NCBI RefSeq assembly: GCF_000208925.1
Contig: NW_001914863.1
Location: forward strand, 66,786 to 130,785
DNA length: 64,000 bases
Direction of reading: 5' to 3'
Source of the DNA: Entamoeba histolytica HM-1:IMSS
Taxonomy: Eukaryota; Evosea; Mastigamoebida; Endamoebidae
Shown: piece after piece, positions 10,008 to 19,440 of the stretch
Position numbering within the stretch: position 1 is the first letter of the stretch
Layout: every line of letters starts with the position of its first letter
Translations under genes and position numbers: made by a program
The notes under the pieces: model-generated
Database searches by the model: none
What the model saw: the letters and a program-made list of their open reading frames with translations, nothing else
What the model was told of the DNA's origin: nothing

Positions 10008-13000
10008 TTATAAATTTGATTTAAATAATTCAAATTTTTCAGTTCTTTGTTGTATAAATTGTTCTATATCATTCACGTCGATTCCTTCATCTAATTCTCC
10101 ATGTTCACCAACATTCTCAATAACATTTACCATTTTATCACAAACTTCAGAAAATTGAGGACGGTCTTCAAATGAATGTGCCCAACATTCAGTAATTAAA
10201 ATTTTTAATGGTTGTGGCATTTTCATATCAATTTTAAGTCTTTCTCCATTTTCAACAAATCTTTTAATATCAAATAAAGACTTAAATTCTTTGTAAGGTT
10301 CATCTTGATAAAATATTTCCCATGCAGTAATTGCAAATGAATAAACATCTCCTGCAAATGTATAATGATCATGATAACATTCTGGTGCTAAATAAATTGG
10401 TGTACCAAGTCCTTTATCTGTTAAATTATTAGTTTTTTTAGTAAATCTTGAAGTACCAAAATCTGTAATTTTAATACAACAACTTGAATCAGTATATAAA
10501 GAATTAACTAAAAGATTATCAGGTTTAAGGTCTAAATGCATAATTCTATTTTCATGTAAGAATTCCATTCCTCTTGCAGTATCAAATAACATTCTAATTT
10601 TTAATTTATAAGGTAATCTAAGATAATTTGGTTTATTTTTTCTTAAATATTCACCTAATGATCCTAAAATAAAAAATTGTGTAACCATTGATATTTGTGG
10701 TATATATGTTATTGATCCTATATAATTTGCAATAAATGGATTTCTTAATTTACTCATTACTTCACATTCATTTATTACTTCATTCTTTAAATCATTCATT
10801 TCTTCTTCTGTTAAGTTTTCCCATCTAAAAACTTTAATTGCTACTGGAACACTACGATATTCTCCAATATATACTTTCCCCATTGCTCCTTCTGCAATTG
10901 GTTCTTCTGATATATTTAGTTCATCCATATCAATATGAGTAGAAGATGCAGCTTCAGTAGCAATAACAAAATTACCATGACAATGAAGAGGAATATTTTT
11001 TAATTCTTTTTCCATTTGTAATTGATCACTTTGACTCCAATCATTAAATGTTTTTTCTTTTAATAACTCAACAATTTTATTAAGATACCTTCTTGATTTA
11101 CTAAACCAAACAGTATAAGGGATACATACATTTTTTATTTTTGTAGTACAATGAAGAGTCATAAAAACAACAATATCTGTACTTCTTTTTGGACCAAGAA
11201 TTTTTACTTGAGGATTAAAATGAAAAACATATTTAGGATTATTTGGAGTATGAAAAATAATCATCATATCTTTCCTTTTTGATAAATTCTTTACATGTAT
11301 TTCTTGATATCTTGTTTCAAATATTTCCGTTGGAATTTCTGAACGACCAAAATCAAGACTTAATGGTGTAATTGAAAATTTAAGACTTTTACTTACTTCA
11401 GGTGAATATCTTTTTGATCCACTAATATACATATAATATGGAGGTTGTTGACTTTTCCATATATCATCATTAAGAAGTAATTGAATAGAATGTGAGAATT
11501 TATAAATAATAAATATAATGATTATGAGAATTATAATGAATAAAACAGCACAACACCCACAAACTATTCCTGCAATTGTTCCTGATGATATTTTTGGTTG
11601 ACACGATTGTTGAATATTAGAAGATGGAATATATTTATTACTTTGACATTTACAAAATTCATTACAATATTCTCCTCCATCACAATCTTCTCCTTCATCT
11701 CTCATACCATTTCCACATGTTTCAAGAATACATTTTTCATTAAATAATTTATATCCTGATTTACATTTACAATCTATATCACAATTTATGTCACCATTAA
11801 AACATTCTATTGTTTCATCTTTAATTCTTGATGTACAATTATAAGAAATACATCGATGATTAACTAATACATATCCATCTTCACATAAACAATTTTCAGA
11901 ACAAGAAGAACTTCCAAAATAACATTGATTATCTCCTTTATTAGTACTTGGTTGCCATTGATTATTATAATAACATAATAAATGACAATCACTTCCACCA
12001 TATCCTTCTTTACAAATACATTTTTCTTCAGATATTGAACAATATCCATTTCCAATATCATTATGACAATTATTTGGACAAATAACTCTTAAAGATACAT
12101 ATATATCCAAATTATGTTCTTGAGTAATAAAAGTAAATTTTCTAACTCTATGTGATGGTTGAACAAGAAGAAAAATTCCAATATTTCCATTTACGGTAAC
12201 ATAATTCCAAAATTGAACACACTGCTTATCATCATTTTCATCCCATTCATATTCTTCAACATAAAGTATTCTATTTTGTCTTTTAGTTGTCATTAACATG
12301 ACTGCACTAATATTAAATTCATATTCTAAATCAATCATTTTACCAAAAATATGTGGCATACACACTGGATATCCAAAATATCCTTCTGATGCTAATGGTA
12401 ATTGAACAGTTCCTGTTCGTTTAACTTCAGCAAGCATTTCAAGATTATCTCCTGAAATATAATATCTTACTCGTTCTGTTTCACTTTCAGTAAAACAAAA
12501 AGAAAATTTTAAATCAACTTCTTCTGTTAAAGAGAAAAAATAATAATATATTGTGTCATCATTCATAAACATTTGTTTTGGCATTTGGAAATGAGGATAA
12601 AGTACACTACCTAAACTTGACTGTCCAACACATAATTTATTTCCATGGTGTTGAGAAATAATATTAATAGTCATAGTATAGTCAACTGAATCTTCTTCTC
12701 CATTAAGGTCAGTTACTGTAAAATCTAAATAAATAGTATCATTCTCCATTGCCTTAGAATCAAATTTAACCCAAAATCCTTGAACATAACCTCCATTCCC
12801 ACAAGGAGCTTTTCTATATGGTTTATCTTTAGTAAAAGTATAGGTATAACGTTCATCTAATTTTAACTCTATTACGTCTGTTGGTATATTATCACCATCA
12901 TATACTAACGACCGTTTTTCACATCCATTTACAGTCATTACATTAAGAGTTGTTGATGTTGAATCAAGATTATCATTATCACAATAAAAACATGACCCAT

Positions 13001-13133
13001 CTTGTTCATATCCTTCTAAGCATAAAGGACATGTATATTCTGCAATACAATTTGAAGAACTGCCACATCCAACAGAGCAATTATACTGACTAAAACCAGT
13101 ATAAAATAATTGAAGGAGTATCAACACAATCAT
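10008..13133 (-). CDS. Transmembrane receptor protein kinase (TMK family)
   Basis: This 1041-aa protein starts at ATG 13133, which opens a signal peptide (MIVLILLQLFYTGFS); an upstream GTG start is rejected. The ectodomain (about 20-510) is cysteine-rich with EGF-like units, such as GYCSISEEKCICKEGYGG. A single membrane helix lies at about 515-545. The cytosolic side has a beta-rich spacer and then a kinase domain (about 740-1000): glycine loop AEGAMGKV, VAIK lysine, HLDLKPDN catalytic loop near 866, DFGTS near 890 and APE. Every catalytic residue is present. This is the layout of the large Entamoeba TMK family of surface kinases thought to sense external ligands. HLDLKPDN is of the serine/threonine or TKL type. 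Confidence 0.92.
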   Translation of the reverse strand: MIVLILLQLFYTGFSQYNCSVGCGSSSNCIAEYTCPLCLEGYEQDGSCFYCDNDNLDSTSTTLNVMTVNGCEKRSLVYDGDNIPTDVIELKLDERYTYTFTKDKPYRKAPCGNGGYVQGFWVKFDSKAMENDTIYLDFTVTDLNGEEDSVDYTMTINIISQHHGNKLCVGQSSLGSVLYPHFQMPKQMFMNDDTIYYYFFSLTEEVDLKFSFCFTESETERVRYYISGDNLEMLAEVKRTGTVQLPLASEGYFGYPVCMPHIFGKMIDLEYEFNISAVMLMTTKRQNRILYVEEYEWDENDDKQCVQFWNYVTVNGNIGIFLLVQPSHRVRKFTFITQEHNLDIYVSLRVICPNNCHNDIGNGYCSISEEKCICKEGYGGSDCHLLCYYNNQWQPSTNKGDNQCYFGSSSCSENCLCEDGYVLVNHRCISYNCTSRIKDETIECFNGDINCDIDCKCKSGYKLFNEKCILETCGNGMRDEGEDCDGGEYCNEFCKCQSNKYIPSSNIQQSCQPKISSGTIAGIVCGCCAVLFIIILIIIIFIIYKFSHSIQLLLNDDIWKSQQPPYYMYISGSKRYSPEVSKSLKFSITPLSLDFGRSEIPTEIFETRYQEIHVKNLSKRKDMMIIFHTPNNPKYVFHFNPQVKILGPKRSTDIVVFMTLHCTTKIKNVCIPYTVWFSKSRRYLNKIVELLKEKTFNDWSQSDQLQMEKELKNIPLHCHGNFVIATEAASSTHIDMDELNISEEPIAEGAMGKVYIGEYRSVPVAIKVFRWENLTEEEMNDLKNEVINECEVMSKLRNPFIANYIGSITYIPQISMVTQFFILGSLGEYLRKNKPNYLRLPYKLKIRMLFDTARGMEFLHENRIMHLDLKPDNLLVNSLYTDSSCCIKITDFGTSRFTKKTNNLTDKGLGTPIYLAPECYHDHYTFAGDVYSFAITAWEIFYQDEPYKEFKSLFDIKRFVENGERLKIDMKMPQPLKILITECWAHSFEDRPQFSEVCDKMVNVIENVGEHGELDEGIDVNDIEQFIQQRTEKFELFKSNL

Positions 13134-13635
13134 TGGAAATGAATTTTTATTTAATCTTAAAATACAAGTATATCTTAATAACACATAGAAAAACTCCTTT
13201 TTATTAAAATTTTATTCTAATAATACTATTATTTTTCATATTATTATTTACAACAATTCATGTTTTTCACATCAACTACGGTTTTTTAAAAAAAACTCGA
13301 TAAATAAGATATTAAAAAATATATTACAAAAATATTTACCACATTTTGTGTTTATATTTAGTGGTTTTTCTTTTTTTTTTTTGAAAGTATTTTTATCTAA
13401 AAATATATTTAATGGTGAAGTTTGACGTGTAATGTAAAAGTAATAATTCTTCTAAAAAAAATAAATACATTCAAATGACTTCCAAGATAATTTTACAAAA
13501 GAAGGAAATACTATAAGAGAGCATTTAATTAAAAAATAATAATAAATAATTATTATCTTAATAAAACAATAATTTTTCAAAGTTTTTGTTTAATGGAACC
13601 AATAAGAAAAATTATCTAAAAAATTTGAGTTTGAG
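13134..13635. promoter_or_regulatory. Divergent promoter region between TMK kinase and xylulokinase
   Basis: About 500 bp of very AT-rich DNA separates two start codons that face away from each other, so it must hold both promoters. A GAAC sequence lies about 40 bp before the xylulokinase ATG. I see no RNA gene or other conserved element. Confidence 0.4.
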
Positions 13636-15135
13636 ATGAAATTAAGTATTGGATATGATATTGGCAGTTCATCAATAAAAGGGTCATTAGTTGATATAGA
13701 AAGTGGAACATCTTTAATAACTGATTATTATCCTAAAAAGGAAATGAAAATTTTATCAAAACAAGATGGATTTGCTGAACAAAATGTAGAAGAATGGTGG
13801 AAAAATATTCAACAAGTTACTCAACAAATTGTTTATTTTATCAAGGAACATGGACTTTCAATTTCCAATATTGTTTCAATTGGTATATCTTATCAAATGC
13901 ATGGAATTGTTTTAATTGATTCTCAAGGAAAAGTATTACGTGATGCAATTATTTGGTGTGATTCAAGAGGTGTATCATATGGCTATGATGCAGAACAAAA
14001 ACTTGGACATGATTTTTGTTTAAAACATTTGTTAAATCTTCCTGGGAACTTTACAGCAACAAAATTAGCATGGATAAAAGAACATGAACCAGAGATTTTT
14101 AATCGTATTTATAAAGTATTACTTCCTGGTGATTATATTGCTTTTAGAATGACTGGTAAACCAACTACAACACAATCTGGATTATCAGAATGTATGTTAT
14201 GGGATTATAAAAGACAAGAAATATCTACTGAAATGATGAATTGGTTAGGATTAAGAAATGACCAACTTGGAGATATTGTTCCCACGTTTGGTGTTCAAGG
14301 TAAATTAAGAAAAGAAATTGCAAATGAACTTGGATTAGTTGAGGATATTCCTATTACTTATAGAGCAGGTGATCAACCAAATAATGCTTTTTCATTAGGT
14401 GTATTAAATCCAGGGGAAGTTGCATCTACAGCAGGAACATCAGGAGTAGTTTATGGTATAACAGAGTTTCCATTATATGATGAATTATCAAGAATTAATA
14501 CATTTATTCATGTAAATAATTCCCAATTTCAACCTAGAAATGGAATATTATTATGTATTAATGGAACTGGATGTTTATATTCATTTATTAAGAAATTACT
14601 TGATAGTGATTATAAAGTAATGGATGAATTAGCTGAACAAGTTCCTATTGGAAGTGATGGTCTTGTTATTCTCCCATTTGGTAATGGGAGTGAAAGAATG
14701 TTACAAAATAGTTGTATTGGATGTTCTATTGAACATTTAAATTTTAATGTTCATACAAAACAACATCTTATCCGAGCATCACAAGAAGGAATTGTATTTG
14801 CCTTTGCATATGGAATTGAACAAATGAGAAATATGGGAATGTCAATTACTACAATTAAAGCATGTTATACAAATATGTTTCAAAGTAAATTATTTGTTAA
14901 AACATTATCTGCAGTAACAAATACAACAATTGAACTTTACCAAACTGATGGTTCATTAGGAGCAGCATTAGCAAGTGCAGTTGGTAGTGGTTATTTTACT
15001 TCATTAAACCAAGCATTAAATTCATTAAAAATGGTTGATAAATATACTATCCCAAAAGGAGAATGTATAGAATATTGTCAAGCTTATTCTCATTGGAAAC
15101 AAGTTTTGAATGAACATCTGTCACATAATTATTAA
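13636..15135 (+). CDS. Xylulokinase, FGGY family carbohydrate kinase
   Basis: This 499-aa protein starts at ATG 13636 and has the normal family length. The N-terminal FGGY domain opens GYDIGSSSIKG (phosphate-binding loop 1). GISYQMHGIVLID with IIWCDSRG is the sugar-binding block typical of xylulokinases, and the C-terminal domain has AGDQPNNAFSLG and STAGTSGVV. It should convert D-xylulose plus ATP to xylulose 5-phosphate in the cytosol, feeding the non-oxidative pentose phosphate reactions. No introns. The sequence looks closer to bacterial xylulokinases than to animal ones, and Entamoeba genomes are known to hold laterally acquired sugar kinases, so bacterial origin is a reasonable inference. 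Codon use is like its AT-rich neighbours. Confidence 0.88.
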   Translation: MKLSIGYDIGSSSIKGSLVDIESGTSLITDYYPKKEMKILSKQDGFAEQNVEEWWKNIQQVTQQIVYFIKEHGLSISNIVSIGISYQMHGIVLIDSQGKVLRDAIIWCDSRGVSYGYDAEQKLGHDFCLKHLLNLPGNFTATKLAWIKEHEPEIFNRIYKVLLPGDYIAFRMTGKPTTTQSGLSECMLWDYKRQEISTEMMNWLGLRNDQLGDIVPTFGVQGKLRKEIANELGLVEDIPITYRAGDQPNNAFSLGVLNPGEVASTAGTSGVVYGITEFPLYDELSRINTFIHVNNSQFQPRNGILLCINGTGCLYSFIKKLLDSDYKVMDELAEQVPIGSDGLVILPFGNGSERMLQNSCIGCSIEHLNFNVHTKQHLIRASQEGIVFAFAYGIEQMRNMGMSITTIKACYTNMFQSKLFVKTLSAVTNTTIELYQTDGSLGAALASAVGSGYFTSLNQALNSLKMVDKYTIPKGECIEYCQAYSHWKQVLNEHLSHNY

Positions 15136-15415
15136 TATCTTTCAACTTGAATAGAATTTTTTTTCTTTTTTTTTTTTGATAAATCCCATTTTAAAAGAAA
15201 AAAAATCTAAAATAAAAAGAAAAAAAAATGAATTGTTGAAACAACAAAAAACCAAAAAACTCTCAACTAAGAAAAAATAATAATAAATTATAATAAAATT
15301 TATTATTTATATAATAAAAAGAAAAAACTAAAAAGAAAAAAAAAAAAAAACGAAAATGAGACAAAAAAATATAGTTTGATAAATAGTAAATAGAATTATA
15401 AAATAACTAGAAATT

Positions 15416-15423
15416 AATGAACT
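15416..15423 (+). promoter_or_regulatory. GAAC core-promoter element of the Rac gene
   Basis: AATGAACT matches the Entamoeba GAAC core-promoter consensus exactly and lies 24 bp before the Rac start codon. An initiator-like ACTCAAAAC follows. The preceding stretch from 15136 is a purine-rich, A-rich 5' flank without a gene. Confidence 0.6.
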
Positions 15424-15447
15424 AAGTTTCACTCAAAACAAAAAGAA

Positions 15448-16050
15448 ATGTCAGCTGCACCAACAGATGCTAAAAGTGTTAAATTAGTTGTTGTAGGAGA
15501 TGGAGCTGTTGGAAAAACATGTTTATTAATTTGTTATACAACTAATGAATTTCCAAAAGATTATGTACCAACTGTATTTGATAATTATATGGCTCCAATG
15601 ACTGTTGATGGAGAACCTATTAATCTTGGACTATGGGATACTGCAGGACAAGAGGACTATGAACAATTAAGACCATTGTCATATCCAAATACTGATCTTT
15701 TCTTATTATGTTTTTCAGTTATATCAAGAACATCATTTAATAATATTTCATCTAAATGGTTACCAGAAATTAAACATTATGAACCTAAATGTAAAATGAT
15801 GGTAGTTGGAACAAAGACTGATTGTCGTAATGATGAAGCTATGATCAGAAAATTAGCTGATGAAAACCAAAAACCAATTACAACTGAAGAAGGTGAAAAA
15901 CTTGCAAAAGATATTAAAGCCATTTGTTATATGGAATGTTCAGCTTTAACTCGTTCTGGACTTAATCAAGTATTTGATGAAGCAATTCATATTGTTTTGA
16001 ATAAAAATCAATCATCAAAGAAGAGTTCTAAGAAATGTGCTTTGTTGTAA
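15448..16050 (+). CDS. Rac/Rho-family small GTPase
   Basis: This 200-aa protein starts at ATG 15448. The P-loop is GDGAVGKT (residues 17-24), the effector region is YVPTVFDNY, and switch II is [17 protein letters not shown], a Rho-family signature. A nucleotide base motif GTKTD, the Rho insert region and ECSALT follow. The C-terminus is lysine/serine-rich and ends CALL, a CAAX box expected to be geranylgeranylated (terminal leucine). It should cycle between GTP and GDP forms at membranes and control actin, motility or phagocytosis. TKTD instead of the classic TKxD context is within family variation. Which of the many Entamoeba Rac paralogues it is cannot be decided here. Confidence 0.93.
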   Translation: MSAAPTDAKSVKLVVVGDGAVGKTCLLICYTTNEFPKDYVPTVFDNYMAPMTVDGEPINLGLWDTAGQEDYEQLRPLSYPNTDLFLLCFSVISRTSFNNISSKWLPEIKHYEPKCKMMVVGTKTDCRNDEAMIRKLADENQKPITTEEGEKLAKDIKAICYMECSALTRSGLNQVFDEAIHIVLNKNQSSKKSSKKCALL

Positions 16051-17060
16051 GTTCATTCCAACCGTCTTATCGGTAATTTAATTGTTCTTTGTGAGTAATT
16101 ATTATTCTTATTTCTACATTTTGAAGATAAAAATTTTGTTATTAGGAATTAATTATATTATTTCTTGTTTATTAAAACAAAATCCTTCTTATAATGTCAA
16201 TATCTTTATACTTACTGAGTTTATAATTGTTTTTATTCTATTACATTATTCTGAAATATATTCTATTGGTTCTTCTTATTATTTCAAATATCATAATATT
16301 GCAATGTTTTATTTATGTTTTTCTTCAAAATTTTTGGAATGGAATGAAAAACATAAAAAAAAGAATGTTAGAACCTTGATTATAAAATAGAGGATGTTTG
16401 TCTATTACTCTATAAACTACTTGAGTTCTAAATAAATAAAAGTAATTAACTTCACATATGAAATATGAAGATAAAACTGAGATTTAAAAGATTAAATGAA
16501 ATTCATTAAACAATATAAGAATGAAGGGAATTAATATTCTTTTAACTCCTTTGAAGGTTCTAACAGCATATTTTTTTTTTAAGTTTCATTCAATTTAAAA
16601 AAGAAAACTAATTTCACTAAAACTCCGCAGAGAAAAACAATAAAAATATTATGTATCTTTTATTCATTAGTTGATTAAAGGTGCAGCGAATAAAACGAGA
16701 CAAAAAAAAATTGGAGAATGATTTGAAATAGAAAATGATAATCATGAAAATGAAGAAAAAGAATAAAAAGGAAGAATATTGGTAAGATTGGTAGCCAATA
16801 GTTTCTTGAATAAGGTTGGAGTTATGGTTTTGGATAGCACTCGAAATTCTAAGCAAACTAAATGGGTTAAAAACCAAAAAAAAGAGAAGGCAGCATTACT
16901 TTCTATGAAAAAGAACTAAAAATAGTGGAAGTTTAAAACTAGTAAGAAAGTAAGGGTTAGTATAATTTCTTTGATGGAGCCTGACAAATCATCAAACTAA
17001 AATAGAATTCTAAAAAGTATTTAAAGGTAATAAACTTTTATTTAAAATCACTATTTCATA
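16051..17060. other. Intergenic region with a short unexplained ORF
   Basis: This 1-kb interval has no confident gene. 16620-16990 is less T-rich than typical spacers. A plus-strand frame is open from 16767 to 16919 (ATG at 16824; 31 codons from that ATG) and encodes a basic peptide containing KQTKWVKNQKK. It could be the last exon of a small gene, or chance. Confidence 0.3.
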
Positions 17061-17669
17061 ATGTCAAGAACAACTAAAGTCCAAAAGAAAAGTGACTCCG
17101 AGCGTCTCTGCGAAAAATACTTTGAAATTCGAAATTACTTAATGTGTCAACAAGGAGTTCTTCTACTTCTTTTGAACCAACACTTTGATATTACCATTAC
17201 AAGACCAACAAAGAAATCATTAGTTACTGGACAAGTTATTAAAGTTAAAACTCTTAGAGACAAATTTGCTGAAGTTGATGTAGTAGACTTTGTTGAAGAA
17301 CGTTGTAAAGAGAAAATGAGAGTTGATGTAGCTAATGGAATAAATGAAATAAGTGCATGTAGAAGATACACTAATAATAAAATAGCTGAAAATCATCATC
17401 TTCTTCTTGATATGTTAAGAATGTATGGAATTACTTTTAATACAACATTTTCTTCTGGAAAACACAACTCTACAAAATTAGAAACAATTAGTGAAATTTT
17501 CATTAATTCTAAAGTCCTCTTCACTAAAAATCAAATTAAAGCTATAGGTAAAGAAATTAATAACTATTTCTTTAATCTTGTAGATAAAGAAAAAGAAGTT
17601 ATTTTAGAAAAGAATAACCAATTTCTTCAATCATTTAGTATATATCACCAGGATTCTTCTTCGTGTTAA
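17061..17669 (+). CDS. Unknown protein, 202 aa
   Basis: The frame starts at ATG 17061 and is intact, with coding-like composition. The product is basic, mostly helical by eye, and has no signal peptide or membrane segment. It begins with a basic, serine-rich tail, followed by a hydrophobic helix (QQGVLLLLLNQHFDI) and mixed charged helices. I do not recognise a family. It stands alone between two long AT-rich spacers. Confidence 0.7.
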   Translation: MSRTTKVQKKSDSERLCEKYFEIRNYLMCQQGVLLLLLNQHFDITITRPTKKSLVTGQVIKVKTLRDKFAEVDVVDFVEERCKEKMRVDVANGINEISACRRYTNNKIAENHHLLLDMLRMYGITFNTTFSSGKHNSTKLETISEIFINSKVLFTKNQIKAIGKEINNYFFNLVDKEKEVILEKNNQFLQSFSIYHQDSSSC

Positions 17670-18325
17670 TTTATGTTTTGAATATATTTTTTATGTCTAT
17701 TTTTTTTCAATGAGAAACATTGGCATCACAAAATTTAAGTTAGTTTGATAATACTTTTTGAGTCTAATTTTTTGCTAAAAATGGTTTTTCATAAATAATG
17801 AATTCTAAAAATATACAAGTAACGACAAGGCAGTTATTCTATAATTCTATAATTGGTTATTGTATTTTTTAATTAATGAAAACTAAAAGTATAGAAACTT
17901 GATATTAAAATCCCATTTGCAAGTCTTTTTTATCCTCTTTATTTGAGTTAAAAATATTCAATTAACGCATTTTTTTGTAAAAAAAAAAATTTTTTTAAAT
18001 TAAATTATTTTTAACGACTTGACTCTGTGAACAATTTTTTGTTTAAAGAGTTATTTTATTGATGCATTGTATTGGATGATCTAATATTAAGTGGTTTTAT
18101 TTCATAAAAAAAATATTCTTATTGAATAATCAAAAAAAAAAATACTTTTATTATTATCATTAACCAATAAATCTGAAAAGCTAAAAATAAATCCATAAAA
18201 AAAAAATAAATTTCAACCTTTTTGTTTGTCTCAGAATTTATTTCTTTGATAAATTCTGAGACTAGATCTCCGTGATTAAATGAAATATATTTTTTTGTTT
18301 TTCTTTTTCTCCCCCTCCTTATTTA
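17670..18325. other. AT-rich spacer ending in a perfect hairpin
   Basis: No gene is visible. The stretch consists of A- and T-runs. Near its right end, at 18228-18262, there is a perfect 13-bp inverted repeat listed separately. Confidence 0.5.
18228..18262. repeat. Perfect 13-bp inverted repeat (hairpin)
   Basis: GTCTCAGAATTTA at 18228-18240 and its exact reverse complement at 18250-18262 are separated by a 9-nt loop. It lies at the left border of the decayed coding region 18303-19330. It could be an RNA stem-loop, a transcription end signal or the tip of a mobile element. Confidence 0.7.
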
Positions 18326-19330
18326 ATGATTTATCCTTTAATTTTAATAACTTTAACAATTTGTATTATATCATCTAACATGATTTGGTTTTTGATTTCC
18401 CATTATTCTCTTTCTTGGTTTATTACAAGAATTGTTTCTTTATTAACTAAACAAATAGTCTCTTCTTTGGGTTTTCCTTTACATATTATGCACTTAAATT
18501 GTGTATTCTCTTTCTTTAGACTTTCACAATACCATTTTATTGGTTTGGATTTAACAATTGCTGTTTCTTTAATCTTTTTTTTCTTCCTCTCTTTTTGACG
18601 TTTTCTTTCCTTGTTAAGTTCTTCTGTTAGCCATAGTAGTGTTTGCCTGAATGAATTTCCCCGTCTTGATTTTGTATATTCTTTTTCTACTTTGATTTTC
18701 CCATCTTCTTCTTTTCCTTCTATCTCTTCTTTATTCTCTTGTTTTTCTTTCTTGTCATCTTCCTTTTTTTCTGTTTCTTCTTCTGTTTTTCGTTTATCTT
18801 TTATCATTTGGAGTGGTTGTTTAAATGGTATTGTGTAATTTGTGTTAATGATAAAATCCCATATAACTAATATAAATCCTCTGTATAAAAGGTAAGTCAA
18901 TTCTTCCCATAATTTTTTCCATAATTAATACAAATAATACAATCTCTTCATAATATTGACATGGATTTATATGAATAATATATAACACTGTCTCCTTTGC
19001 ATCATTAATTTTATCTTTTGATAATTCAAACTTTGTGAGGTATTCTTCAATTATAATAGGCTTTCCTATTTCTCGTTGTACTTTACATTCAATACCATCT
19101 GCTTTTAGAATTAAATACTACGTTTGCTGTGAGTTTTTATTTTAGTTTTACTTATCTTTTTTATAACTTCTCTAAACAAACTTCATACAATTCAACTCTA
19201 AACTCATCGGGAATTGGATATTCCTTTGCTAAATGTGAAATTGTAATAAAACCTTCATCTGCTTTTTCAGGTTGATATAGTTCATTTATTCTTTTTTCTA
19301 TCTCTTCTTTTCTATTTCAAAAACTTTTTT
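18303..19330 (-). pseudogene. Decayed coding sequence, lysine/glutamate-rich, possibly a repeat-element relic
   Basis: On the minus strand several open stretches have coding character but are separated by stops and frame changes. From upstream to downstream they are: a piece containing FITISHLAKEYPIPDEF near 19290-19170; a piece containing IIIEEYLTKFELSKDKI near 19100-18900; and a 165-codon frame (18403-18900) with a long K/E-rich stretch and a CxxC pair (FKCIICKG). No single protein can be read through. The source is not clear: a decayed gene of an Entamoeba-specific family or of a retroelement would both fit. Confidence 0.45.
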
Positions 19331-19440
19331 AACTCTATTAGAAAAAGCTTTTATAACCAAAAAATATATTACTTATGACTGTTTTACTAATATAACATAA
19401 AAAATAAAAACAATACTAAATAGTAAGATAATTAAATTAA

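Noticed and set aside
10008..13133. Kinase domain as inactive pseudokinase
   Set aside because: Glycine loop, VAIK lysine, HLDLKPDN, DFG and APE are all present.
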